From assembly GCA_016872875.1 (NCBI GenBank), contig VGYW01000287.1, forward strand, positions 1 through 10,798: a DNA stretch of 10,798 nt. The letters run 5' to 3'. Source of the stretch: Planctomycetota bacterium (GTDB taxonomy: Bacteria; Planctomycetota; PUPC01; DSUN01). The notes beneath the pieces are model-generated. The model was not told where the DNA came from and did not search any database. It worked only from the letters and a program-made list of their open reading frames with translations. Each line of letters opens with the position of its first letter. Positions within the stretch are counted from its first letter, which is position 1. This document shows positions 1-5,441 of this stretch, one piece after another. The translations under genes were made by a program, and so were the position numbers.

Positions 1-29
1 CGGTGGCCGAATGCGATAAATCCCAGGGG

Positions 30-53
30 GTCTGGGGGACTGGTCCCCCAGAC
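30..53. repeat. Perfect 11-bp inverted repeat (hairpin)
   Basis: GTCTGGGGGAC (30-40) is followed by a 2-nt spacer and its exact complement GTCCCCCAGAC (43-53). The stem is very GC-rich. On the plus strand the following bases (gcgagttt) contain only a short T run, so it is a weak candidate for a rho-independent terminator. It may equally be a dispersed palindromic repeat. No gene end can be seen upstream because the window starts 29 bases earlier. Confidence 0.6.
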
Positions 54-235
54 GCGAGTTTGCCTTTGCGTTCCCGCGGCGCGGAGAGCGTCGCCCGGGG
101 AGGCTCAAGAACTTGGGACGTTCCCAACCTGTTGGCAGTTCGACCCTTAGGTGGCCACCCCTCACCACCCGCCCCATGCTCAAGCGCCCCAAGCACTTAG
201 GTCCACTCGGGCTCAAATCGCCAATCCGGGGCCTT

Positions 236-380
236 CTAGCCCATCTGTATCAAGCCTGCCTGGCTCACACTTGATTCAGTTGGGGCGCTTTGGCGAACCG
301 GCTGCGTATATGGCCTTCCTGGCCATCTGTATCAACTGCGCGCCACACCTTTGATACAGTTGGGGCAGCTTGGCGATCCG
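236..380. repeat. Duplicated stem-loop element (two ~60-bp copies)
   Basis: Two copies lie about 82 bp apart. Copy A pairs CTGTATCAA (245-253) with TTGATTCAG (271-279), one mismatch, around a 17-nt loop. Copy B pairs CTGTATCAA (327-335) with TTGATACAG (351-359), perfect, around a 15-nt loop. Each stem is preceded by CCAT and followed by TTGGGGC, then a near-identical tail containing TTGGCGA and CCGG (to 301 and 380). An inverse of the tail (TCGCCAATCCGG, 219-230) precedes copy A. The one-base difference in the stem sits opposite a conserved left arm. Function is unknown. It could be a REP/MITE-like element or a structured RNA. Confidence 0.6.
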
Positions 381-412
381 GGCGGCTCCACCCGCGCGCT
401 TCGCTGTTTGGG

Positions 413-448
413 GAGTGCTAACGCACTCGGAACCTACCCCCCGGTTCC
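413..448. repeat. Two adjacent small hairpins
   Basis: GAGTGC (413-418), a TAAC tetraloop and GCACTC (423-428) form a perfect 6-bp stem. Directly next to it GGAACC (429-434) and GGTTCC (443-448) can pair around 8 bases. There is no T tract on either strand. These are probably further small dispersed palindromes, and short stems like these can also arise by chance. Confidence 0.35.
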
Positions 449-539
449 CTGGCACTGTCAGTCCAGTAATCTCCTTCCCTTGCCCTCACCATCCTCCACC
501 GCCCTAACTGCCTGGGAGACATAGCTCTATGGGTGTCAG

Positions 540-553
540 GCACGGAGCACGGA
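540..553. repeat. Two tandem GCACGGA heptamers
   Basis: Two exact 7-bp units (540-546, 547-553) are followed by a decayed third (GCAGCGG). They are preceded by a single GGTGTCA word (532-538) identical to a unit of the array at the GT2/methyltransferase junction (2227-2233, opposite strand). The array is too short to mean much alone. It is listed because the same 7-bp period recurs across the window. Confidence 0.4.
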
Positions 554-607
554 GCAGCGGGCCATAGTGGCTCCTCCTTATGCGTCTCGCGCCCCCGCCC
601 GCGCCAG

Positions 608-641
608 GAGAATCGAGGACGAAGGACGAGGACGAGGACGA
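608..641. repeat. GAGGAC-type repeat, copy 1 (single arm)
   Basis: The first 29 bases (608-636) are identical to 1468-1496, which lies in one arm of the long hairpin downstream of the methyltransferase gene. It is built from alternating 6- and 7-bp words (GAGGAC, GAAGGAC). It ends exactly where the phosphoribosyltransferase stop codon (644-642) begins, so the repeat directly abuts the gene's 3' end. It has no partner arm here, so it cannot form the long hairpin. Confidence 0.75.
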
Positions 642-1307
642 TCAGGCCATGCTATCCTCCTTGGCATGGTCAAGTGCTGCGCGCCCGAGAAGGTCGCGCA
701 CCTCGGCGTCGCTGGTCTGGGCGAAGTCGTAGTAGGAGCCGCCGACGGCGAAGAATGGCCAGGGGGTGAGGAGGCAGACCACCTGGTCCACCTCGCGCTG
801 GAACTCGGCCACGGTGTCGGGCGGGGCGGTGGGGACGGCGACTATGATGCGTTCTGGGCCGAGGGAGCGGAGGGCCTGGACCGCGGCCCGCATGGTCGCG
901 CCGGTCGCCAGGCCGTCGTCAACGATGATGACGGTCTTGCCGCGGGCGTCGGGGGCGGGCCGTCCGCCGCGCAGGGCGCTCTCGCGCCGCGCGATCTCGC
1001 GCAGCTCGCGGGCGGTCGCCTCTTCGAGCTCGGCGTCGCTGATGCCGGCTGAGCGCAGGACGTCGGGGTTGAGGACCCTGACGCCGCCTGATGCCACGGC
1101 GCCCATCGCGAGCTCCTCGTGGCCAGGGACGCCGAGCTTGCGGACCAGGAAGGCGTCGAGGGGCGCGCCGAGCGCGTGGGCGACCTCGTAGGCCACCACG
1201 ACGCCGCCGCGCGGGAGGCCCAGGACGAGCACGTCGGGCTTGCCCGCGTGGCGCATCAGCTTCTTCGCCAGCCGCTCTCCTGCATCCTTGCGATTGCGGA
1301 AGGTCAT
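642..1307 (-). CDS. Phosphoribosyltransferase domain protein
   Basis: A 221-residue soluble type I phosphoribosyltransferase. The PRPP-binding loop VIIVDDGLATGAT lies at residues 126-138, with the two acidic residues and the TGAT turn intact. The first PRPP/pyrophosphate loop is LPRGG at 31-35. The length and the RKLGVPGHEELAMGA segment (56-70) match the stand-alone family often labelled 'phosphoribosyltransferase' or 'predicted phosphoribosyltransferase', whose true substrate is generally unknown. Purine, pyrimidine or other base transfer cannot be told apart here. The ATG at 1307 has a weak purine-rich leader (GAGAGG, GGGGTG) and a good promoter upstream at 1364-1392. It therefore looks separately transcribed from the glycan cluster, and I see no functional link to it. 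The stop codon touches a GAGGAC-type repeat. Confidence 0.93.
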   Translation of the reverse strand: MTFRNRKDAGERLAKKLMRHAGKPDVLVLGLPRGGVVVAYEVAHALGAPLDAFLVRKLGVPGHEELAMGAVASGGVRVLNPDVLRSAGISDAELEEATARELREIARRESALRGGRPAPDARGKTVIIVDDGLATGATMRAAVQALRSLGPERIIVAVPTAPPDTVAEFQREVDQVVCLLTPWPFFAVGGSYYDFAQTSDAEVRDLLGRAALDHAKEDSMA

Positions 1308-1363
1308 TGCTGCACCCCGCCTCTCAGCAACGGACTTGAGCCGTGACCGAACCCTCTACCAGT

Positions 1364-1392
1364 AATCTACCGCGCTAGTGTGCCGGCGTCAA
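1364..1392 (-). promoter_or_regulatory. Candidate sigma70-like promoter for the phosphoribosyltransferase
   Basis: On the minus strand TTGACG (1392-1387, 5 of 6 to consensus) is followed after exactly 17 bases by TAGATT (1369-1364, 4 of 6). The -10 box lies 56 bases before the ATG at 1307, implying a leader of about 50 nt. It sits just beyond the long hairpin that ends the upstream unit, where a new promoter is expected. This is a visual motif call only. Confidence 0.5.
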
Positions 1393-1411
1393 TACCAGTC
1401 GTCATTCTTCA

Positions 1412-1509
1412 ATCGTCCTCGTCCTCGTCCCTCGTCCTCGTCCTCGACTCTTCTCTCCGCAAGGCAAGAGAATCGAGGACGAAGGACGAGGACGAGGGAC
1501 GAGGACGAT
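1412..1509. terminator. Long GAGGAC-type hairpin closing the glycan cluster
   Basis: Left arm 1412-1447 and right arm 1473-1509 are nearly exact complements over 36-37 bases, with only single-base bulges where 6-bp words face 7-bp words. The stem is extended by CTCTT (1448-1452) against AAGAG (1466-1470), leaving a 13-nt loop. It begins about 10 bases after the methyltransferase stop codon and precedes the promoter of the next gene, so transcription termination is a natural role. It has no classical U tract and the stem is far longer than usual terminators. It may therefore be a repeat element that also acts as an RNA-stabilising or bidirectional barrier. The arms are the same repeat family as 608-641 and 5418-5434. 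Confidence 0.65.
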
Positions 1510-1519
1510 AAGGACACAA

Positions 1520-2167
1520 TCAAGAGGGATGGGGCGCGGTGGGACGGTTGCGGCATAGGTACATGATGTGGGAGAGGGGGCGCCAGGCGTCCAGGGGAAC
1601 AAAGGTGGCGTCGAGCGCCAGGCGCTCGAAGAGGGCGGCGAATTGGGCGGGGGAGCGGAAGAAGACCCGCCCGCTGTAGAAAAGGGTGTCCACCGGGCGG
1701 GTGCAGAGGAACTTCCAGAGGGGGCGTTGGCCGATCTCCTTGACGACCAGGAGGCCCTCGGGCGGCAGAAGCGCGCAGCAGCGGGCGAGCAACTCGTCGC
1801 CGTCCTCGAACGAACGAAGATGGTGGAGGACGTCGGCGACAATGATCGCATGGCAGGGGATGAGGTCGAGGTTGAAGATGTCCTGGCACCTGAATTCGGC
1901 GTTGGGCGGCGCCGCGGCGCGGGCGAGGGCGATGCGGTGCTCGGAGATGTCGAAGCCGATGAGCCTGCGGCGCGGGCCGCGGAGGGCCAGGTAGTTGGCG
2001 AGGACGCCGTGTCCGCAGCCGAGATCGAGGATGGTGCCCTCGGTGGGAATGTGTGCTTCGATGCCGGGGATGTTGGAATGCCAGTAGCGGAGCCAGCAGA
2101 AGAGGGAGGAGAGGCCGTGGCCGGCGTAGCTCCGGAGGAGCGCGCGGCGCGCCTCGGCAGGTGGCAT
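1520..2167 (-). CDS. Class I SAM-dependent methyltransferase
   Basis: A 215-residue Rossmann-fold methyltransferase when started at the ATG at 2167. Motif I is LDLGCGHG (residues 47-54), the acidic residue closing strand 2 is D73 in GFDIS, and a VLHHL segment follows strand 4, as in the Methyltransf_11/23/25 group. The substrate is unknown. From context it may act on a sugar, lipid or other glycan precursor. It is the last gene of the cluster, 10 bases before the long hairpin. The start is uncertain: a GTG at 2218 directly follows the GT2 stop codon and would add 17 residues encoded by a heptamer array. I prefer the ATG because the extension is repeat-derived, although this ATG has no Shine-Dalgarno sequence and itself forms part of the last heptamer. 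Confidence 0.88.
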   Translation of the reverse strand: MPPAEARRALLRSYAGHGLSSLFCWLRYWHSNIPGIEAHIPTEGTILDLGCGHGVLANYLALRGPRRRLIGFDISEHRIALARAAAPPNAEFRCQDIFNLDLIPCHAIIVADVLHHLRSFEDGDELLARCCALLPPEGLLVVKEIGQRPLWKFLCTRPVDTLFYSGRVFFRSPAQFAALFERLALDATFVPLDAWRPLSHIMYLCRNRPTAPHPS

Positions 2168-2198
2168 TTTTGATTCTTGATTTTCGATTTGCGATTTC
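2164..2198 (-). repeat. AT-rich heptamer array (AAATC type) at methyltransferase start
   Basis: Reading the minus strand from 2198, five successive 7-bp units occur: GAAATCG, CAAATCG, AAAATCA, AGAATCA and AAAATGC. The ATG start codon of the methyltransferase (2167-2165) falls inside the last unit. The units are degenerate but keep strict 7-bp spacing and an A(A/G)AT(C/G) core. The array is strongly AT-rich compared with the surrounding GC-rich genes. It is the same word family as the array at 9115-9149. Confidence 0.8.
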
Positions 2199-2212
2199 AG
2201 AGGCCGAACCCC

Positions 2213-2233
2213 CAACACCTAACACCTGACACC
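2213..2233 (-). repeat. GGTGTTG-type heptamer array covering the GT2 stop codon
   Basis: Three 7-bp units read on the minus strand as GGTGTCA, GGTGTTA and GGTGTTG. The TAG stop of the GT2 gene (2221-2219) lies inside the array, so the last residues of that protein (GVRC) are repeat-encoded. Relatives of this GT2 class commonly end near an RGRY-like tail, which here lies directly before the repeat. The same word, in the opposite orientation relative to transcription, is inserted inside the GT4 gene at 5906-5933. Confidence 0.75.
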
Positions 2234-2968
2234 TGGATAGCGGCCGCGTCGGAGGTCGCGGCGGATGCGGAAGAGGGCGGCGAGGGAGCGAAACCCGTCG
2301 CGGAGGGGCCTGACCTTGGAGGTTTCCTGGACGTGTGCCCAACGGACGGGGACCTCGCGGATGCGGAAGCCGAGGCGCTCGGCGAGGACGAGAACCTCGG
2401 CGTCGAAGCTCCAGTCGTTCCGGCGCGAGAGGCGAAAGAGGCGCTCGGCGGCCTCGGCGCGGAATGCCTTGAAGCCGCAATTGAAGTCGCTCACATGGCT
2501 GCCAAGGAGCCAACCGGCGAGCTTGACGTAGGCTTCGCCCAGGAGATGGCGATGGGCGGGGGGCTTGCCCTCGATCAGCGCGTCCGCCGCTCGGCGGGTG
2601 CCGATGGCGATGTCGCTGCCAGACCGCAGGTGGGGGAGGAACTTGTCGAGCTCCTCGATTGGTGTGGAATAATCGGCGTCGAGGAAGAGGCGGATGTCGC
2701 CTTTAGCCGCGAGGATTCCCTGGCGAACCACGTAGCCCTTGCCGCGGTTGGGCGAGCAGGCGAGGATGCGCGCGCGTGGCTCGCCCTCGACCAGTTCCTT
2801 CTCGATGGTGAGCGTGCAGTCGGTGCTGCCGTCATCCACGAGGAGGAGTTCCCAGTCGAGCTGCTGCGCGCGGAGCCATGCGAGGACGGCTTCGCACGTG
2901 CGGCGGATATTGGCCTCTTCGTTGTAGGTTGGGATGATCACTGAGAGGGCAGGGTGCGTCGGTTCCAC
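2219..2968 (-). CDS. GT2 polyprenyl-phosphate-sugar synthase (ALG5/DPM1-like)
   Basis: A cytoplasmic-face family 2 glycosyltransferase of about 249 residues. It starts with the strand LSVIIPTYNEE, then has VDDGSTD (44-50), the metal-binding DAD (97-99) followed by STPIEEL, DIAIGTR (119-125), a WSFDAE motif (186-191) and ETSKV (215-219). The order and spacing match dolichyl-/polyprenyl-phosphate glucosyl- or mannosyltransferases of the ALG5/DPM1 type, which transfer a hexose from a nucleotide sugar to a lipid phosphate. No C-terminal membrane segment is present. The GTG at 2968 is preceded by GGAG and overlaps the GT39 gene by 31 bases. A second GTG at the SVIIP strand would give a GTGA overlap but leaves almost no residues before strand 1. 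An upstream ATG at 3106 would require a 169-base overlap and adds unlike sequence. The neighbouring GT39 enzyme is the natural consumer of its product. Confidence 0.88.
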   Translation of the reverse strand: MEPTHPALSVIIPTYNEEANIRRTCEAVLAWLRAQQLDWELLLVDDGSTDCTLTIEKELVEGEPRARILACSPNRGKGYVVRQGILAAKGDIRLFLDADYSTPIEELDKFLPHLRSGSDIAIGTRRAADALIEGKPPAHRHLLGEAYVKLAGWLLGSHVSDFNCGFKAFRAEAAERLFRLSRRNDWSFDAEVLVLAERLGFRIREVPVRWAHVQETSKVRPLRDGFRSLAALFRIRRDLRRGRYPGVRC

Positions 2969-4182
2969 AACTCCACCAGTCCGTGTGCTGCAAGGACGAT
3001 GAGGAAAGGCTCCAGAGGCAACCGATACCTGGTGATGGCCATGAGAACCATGTGAAGGAGAGTATAGTATGCGAAAAGGAGGTAGATGAGCAAGAGCCTT
3101 CGCCACAGGTGCCGCGCGGCGATGGCGCCCCAGAGGGCGAGGATGAGGATGGGGATGAAGGTGACGCCAGCTACTGCGGCCTTGAGGGTGCCGACCGCAG
3201 GCTCCTCGGCGTGGGGCCAGAGGCGCCAGAAGCGGACGAACTTGGCTCCCGCCAGCTCAATGAAGCGCCCGGGATGGCCGCGGATGTAGTCCCAGCCCAT
3301 GCGTGCGAACTTGCGGTCAATCTCGGCCTCGCTCAGGCCGTCGAAGGCCCGGCGGTCGTCGGGCCAAAAACAGTGGCCGCCGCCGTCGGCAAGGGCGTTG
3401 TTCGTCACCCAGAGCGTGTAGCCGCCCTCGGTCGTGGCGGGGACGAAGCGGCCGTGGATGGCGGCGTTTCTGCCCCACCAGGGCGCCATGACCAGCACGA
3501 AGCCGGCGGCAAGGAACGCCGCCTCCCAGGCCGCCCTGAGCTTCCTCGGCCTCACGACGAATGTCCAGAGACAAGCGAACGGCATGAAGGCCAGGAGCGC
3601 CGAGCGGCACAGCGTGGCGAGGCCAATCAGCGCGCCTCCCAGCGGCCAACGCCAGAGGCCGGCTTCGGAATCCTGAGCCGCGAGCAGCACAGCGACTGTA
3701 CACGTCAGGAGGAACGTGTAGGGGGTCTCTGTGACCGGCTCGCCTGCGTAGTAGATGAGCTTCGGGTAGATGGCCGCGAGGAGTCCCGCTACGACGGCCG
3801 CGGGCTGGCCGAAGAGGCGTCGCGCGATGCGCATCAGGACGACGCAGGTCGCGGCGCCCAGGAGCGCGATGAGCGCCCTTGCGACCCAGTAGCGGTGCCC
3901 GGCGACGCCGTAGACGCCCGCGAGGACGATGGGCAGGAGGGGCGGGCGAAAGGAGCGGACGATTAGATTCCGATCAGGGTCGCTGAAGAGCCCCTTGTAA
4001 TCCCACTTTTGTAGCCCTTTGCCCTTAAGTAGGTTCAGGGCCAACTCGTCATAGCTTGGCACGTCGGGGCCTTCGAGCGCGCCACCGTGCAAGTGGATAT
4101 AGCCCACCCAGGCCAGGCGCAGGACGAGTGCCAGGGGAAAGACCACAAGCTCCGAGCGGCGTTCACTAGCCAGCAACGTCAC
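2938..4182 (-). CDS. GT39/ArnT-type membrane glycosyltransferase (GT-C)
   Basis: An integral membrane protein of about 414 residues with many hydrophobic helices, beginning with one at about residues 12-30. The first outside loop carries EGPDVPSYDELALNLL (D40, D45), like the acidic catalytic/metal loop of GT-C enzymes. RPPLLPI and the following YPKLIYYAGEPVTETPYTFL region (139-158) are typical of PMT_2/ArnT-like proteins. Family members take a sugar from a polyprenyl-phosphate donor and place it on a protein, lipid or glycan on the outer face of the inner membrane. The acceptor is unknown. The start is a choice: GTG at 4182 (GGAG about 10 bases upstream, overlaps the previous stop by 17 bases) or GTG at 4146. 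The ATG at 4284 would overlap the upstream GT4 by 119 bases and encodes non-family sequence. It pairs functionally with the GT2 gene that follows. Confidence 0.88.
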   Translation of the reverse strand: MTLLASERRSELVVFPLALVLRLAWVGYIHLHGGALEGPDVPSYDELALNLLKGKGLQKWDYKGLFSDPDRNLIVRSFRPPLLPIVLAGVYGVAGHRYWVARALIALLGAATCVVLMRIARRLFGQPAAVVAGLLAAIYPKLIYYAGEPVTETPYTFLLTCTVAVLLAAQDSEAGLWRWPLGGALIGLATLCRSALLAFMPFACLWTFVVRPRKLRAAWEAAFLAAGFVLVMAPWWGRNAAIHGRFVPATTEGGYTLWVTNNALADGGGHCFWPDDRRAFDGLSEAEIDRKFARMGWDYIRGHPGRFIELAGAKFVRFWRLWPHAEEPAVGTLKAAVAGVTFIPILILALWGAIAARHLWRRLLLIYLLFAYYTLLHMVLMAITRYRLPLEPFLIVLAAHGLVELWNRRTLPSQ

Positions 4183-5419
4183 GGGAAATCTGCTCCAAGC
4201 CGACGACGAACGGTTCCCAGGAGAAACGCTCTTCGGCATACGCCCGGCAGCGGCGCTCCAGGTCGGGCTCCTTCGCGATTTCATCTAGGAAGCGCGCCAT
4301 GCCCTCGGCAATCCCCGCGGGGGTGGCGTCGCGGGTGAGGAGCCGGGCGTCGAAGGGCGCAATCAGCTCGGGGGTCGCCCCCACCGGCGTGCCGAGGACT
4401 GGCGTGCCGCAGGCGAATGCCTCGGCGGTGACCAGCCCGAAGCCCTCCAGGACGCGGGTTGGCAGCACGAAGCAATCGGCCGCGCGATAGTAGAGCGGCA
4501 GGTCGGCCTCGGCAACGTAGCCCACGAGCCGCACGGCCTCCCCAAGCCCCGTGGAGTCCGCCCCTCCGTGGCGGAATCTTCCCGCGTCGGAGACGCGGAC
4601 TCCGCGCCACTCGCGGAGTCGCCGCTTCAGGGCTTCCTCCAGCGAGCCCCGGCCGGCGATGAGAGTGAGGGCGTCGCGTCCCTGCTGCCGCAACAGCGCC
4701 GCGGCCTCGATAAGCTCGCCGATGCCCATCCTGTGCTCGAGTCGCCGGCAGGTGAAGAAGATGGGCTTGTGTGCGGGCAGGCCGAGGCGCGCGCGGGCCT
4801 CGGCACGGGACGGCTCGGGCCGGAACTGCTCGAGGTCCGCCCCGCCCGGCAGCTTCACGACCTTTGCCACAGAGGCTGGGAGGAACTTCTCAAGGAGGCT
4901 GCGCGTGAAATCGCTCAGCACCACCACCCGCCTGCTGCGGTTCAGAATGGCCCTTTCCACGAACATTAGCGCCATTGCCGCCGGGCCGCGCAGAAATGGC
5001 AGCCTCGAACGCTGGTAGGCGCGCCGGTCGAGGTGCTCGAGGAAGGACAGGGAGTGCAGGACGGCGACGAAGGGGAGGTGGCGGATGCCTCGCGCCCGCG
5101 TTGCGGCGAAGGCCGATACCGGGTGGTGTGTGTGTACCACGTCGAAGCCGGTCTCACGCTGGAGCCTGTTCAGGAGGCGGCGCACCTCGCGTAGTGTCGA
5201 AACGAAGAAGCGGGGGCCGCTCTTGGCAGTGGTCCTGTAGCGGTGGACGTGCATCCCTGCGAGGAGCTCGTGTTCCGGGCATTGTTCGTGCAGGCGCTGG
5301 GTGGCGACGTGGACTTCGTGGCCGCGCGCGGCGAGGCGGCGGCCTGCCTCGTAGACGACACGGAAGCTGCCGCCCTCCGCATCGGGGTGCATCCAGCCCG
5401 CCACTACAAGGATCTTCAT
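4166..5419 (-). CDS. GT4 family glycosyltransferase (fourth in cluster)
   Basis: A 417-residue GT-B fold retaining glycosyltransferase. The N-terminal domain starts MKILVVAGWMHPDAEGG, with a glycine-rich acceptor loop, then HTHHP around residue 105. The C-terminal nucleotide-sugar domain has FFTCRRLEHRMG and the EX7E motif E325-E333 (EGFGLVTAE), followed by ACGTPVLGTPVGATPEL. The C-terminal third closely resembles the GT4 at 7871-9154, so they are probably paralogues. It starts at the ATG at 5419, 22 bases after the previous stop, with the purine-rich GAGGACGAGGACG repeat as its only ribosome-binding candidate. A longer frame to 5740 is rejected because it overlaps the upstream gene. Residues 273-289 (and some flanking) are encoded by a palindromic element, an in-frame insert in a region that is normally a short turn between strands. 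The sugar is unknown. Confidence 0.93.
   Translation of the reverse strand: MKILVVAGWMHPDAEGGSFRVVYEAGRRLAARGHEVHVATQRLHEQCPEHELLAGMHVHRYRTTAKSGPRFFVSTLREVRRLLNRLQRETGFDVVHTHHPVSAFAATRARGIRHLPFVAVLHSLSFLEHLDRRAYQRSRLPFLRGPAAMALMFVERAILNRSRRVVVLSDFTRSLLEKFLPASVAKVVKLPGGADLEQFRPEPSRAEARARLGLPAHKPIFFTCRRLEHRMGIGELIEAAALLRQQGRDALTLIAGRGSLEEALKRRLREWRGVRVSDAGRFRHGGADSTGLGEAVRLVGYVAEADLPLYYRAADCFVLPTRVLEGFGLVTAEAFACGTPVLGTPVGATPELIAPFDARLLTRDATPAGIAEGMARFLDEIAKEPDLERRCRAYAEERFSWEPFVVGLEQISRDVAG
4553..4620. repeat. 68-bp palindromic element inside a GT4 gene
   Basis: Two overlapping hairpins are present. GGAGTCCGC (4553-4561) pairs with GCGGACTCC (4595-4603), and within it ten bases on each side pair at 8 of 10 positions (TCCG..GCGG against CCGC..CGGA). 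GACTCCGCG (4598-4606) also pairs with CGCGGAGTC (4612-4620) around a 5-nt loop. The first hairpin is exactly 51 bases (17 codons) and keeps the reading frame. It lies between strands of the second Rossmann domain, where GT4 proteins usually have a short linker. It looks like a palindromic repeat element tolerated as a protein insert. Confidence 0.7.
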
Positions 5420-5434
5420 CGTCCTCGTCCTCGA
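5418..5434 (-). promoter_or_regulatory. GAGGAC repeat serving as ribosome-binding region
   Basis: Between the stop of the third GT4 gene (5442) and the ATG of the fourth (5419-5417) the minus strand reads CGAGGACGAGGACG, two units of the GAGGAC repeat family seen at 608-641 and 1412-1509. The AGGA cores sit about 3 and 9 bases before the ATG, and the latter is in the normal Shine-Dalgarno range. No other purine-rich stretch is available, so the repeat probably supplies the translation start signal. Confidence 0.55.
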
Positions 5435-5441
5435 ACTCTGC

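Larger units (their letters stand above)
1..641. other. Non-coding, palindrome-rich region
   Basis: I see no convincing gene here. The open frames are short, have biased composition (Pro, Arg and Ser rich) and resemble no family I know. The stretch instead holds several separate stem-loops. These are a perfect 11-bp hairpin at 30-53, TTGGGA/TCCCAA at 113-127, a duplicated CTGTATCAA/TTGATACAG element at about 236-380, GAGTGC-TAAC-GCACTC at 413-428, GGAACC/GGTTCC at 429-448 and CATAG/CTATG at 520-531. Two GCACGGA heptamers (540-553) and one arm of the GAGGAC-type repeat (608-641) follow. It looks like an intergenic landing zone for small interspersed repeats downstream of the minus-strand gene at 642-1307. 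A promoter for a gene to the left cannot be excluded. Confidence 0.6.

Noticed and set aside
3..354. Two small plus-strand frames (65 and 67 codons)
   Set aside because: They run through hairpins and the duplicated palindrome, have biased composition and lack a ribosome-binding site. Nothing supports translation.
1389..2513. Minus-strand 374-codon frame across the methyltransferase and GT2 genes
   Set aside because: The translation is an Arg/Pro-rich out-of-frame reading covering parts of two real genes and the hairpin repeat, with no recognisable domain.
2177..2944. Long plus-strand open frame opposite the GT2 gene
   Set aside because: It is a mirror of a well-supported minus-strand gene in GC-rich DNA. 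Its product is acidic, low in complexity and matches no family. The same applies to plus-strand frames at 1568-2173, 2983-3966, 5706-6932, 7035-7859 and 8204-9130.
4183..4284. N-terminal extension of the GT39 protein to an ATG at 4284
   Set aside because: It would overlap the GT4 gene by 119 bases, and the added residues are Arg/Ser-rich without family resemblance. GTG starts at 4182 or 4146 fit better.
4553..4620. Terminator within the cluster
   Set aside because: The stems are strong, but they lie in the middle of an intact coding frame and lack a U tract.
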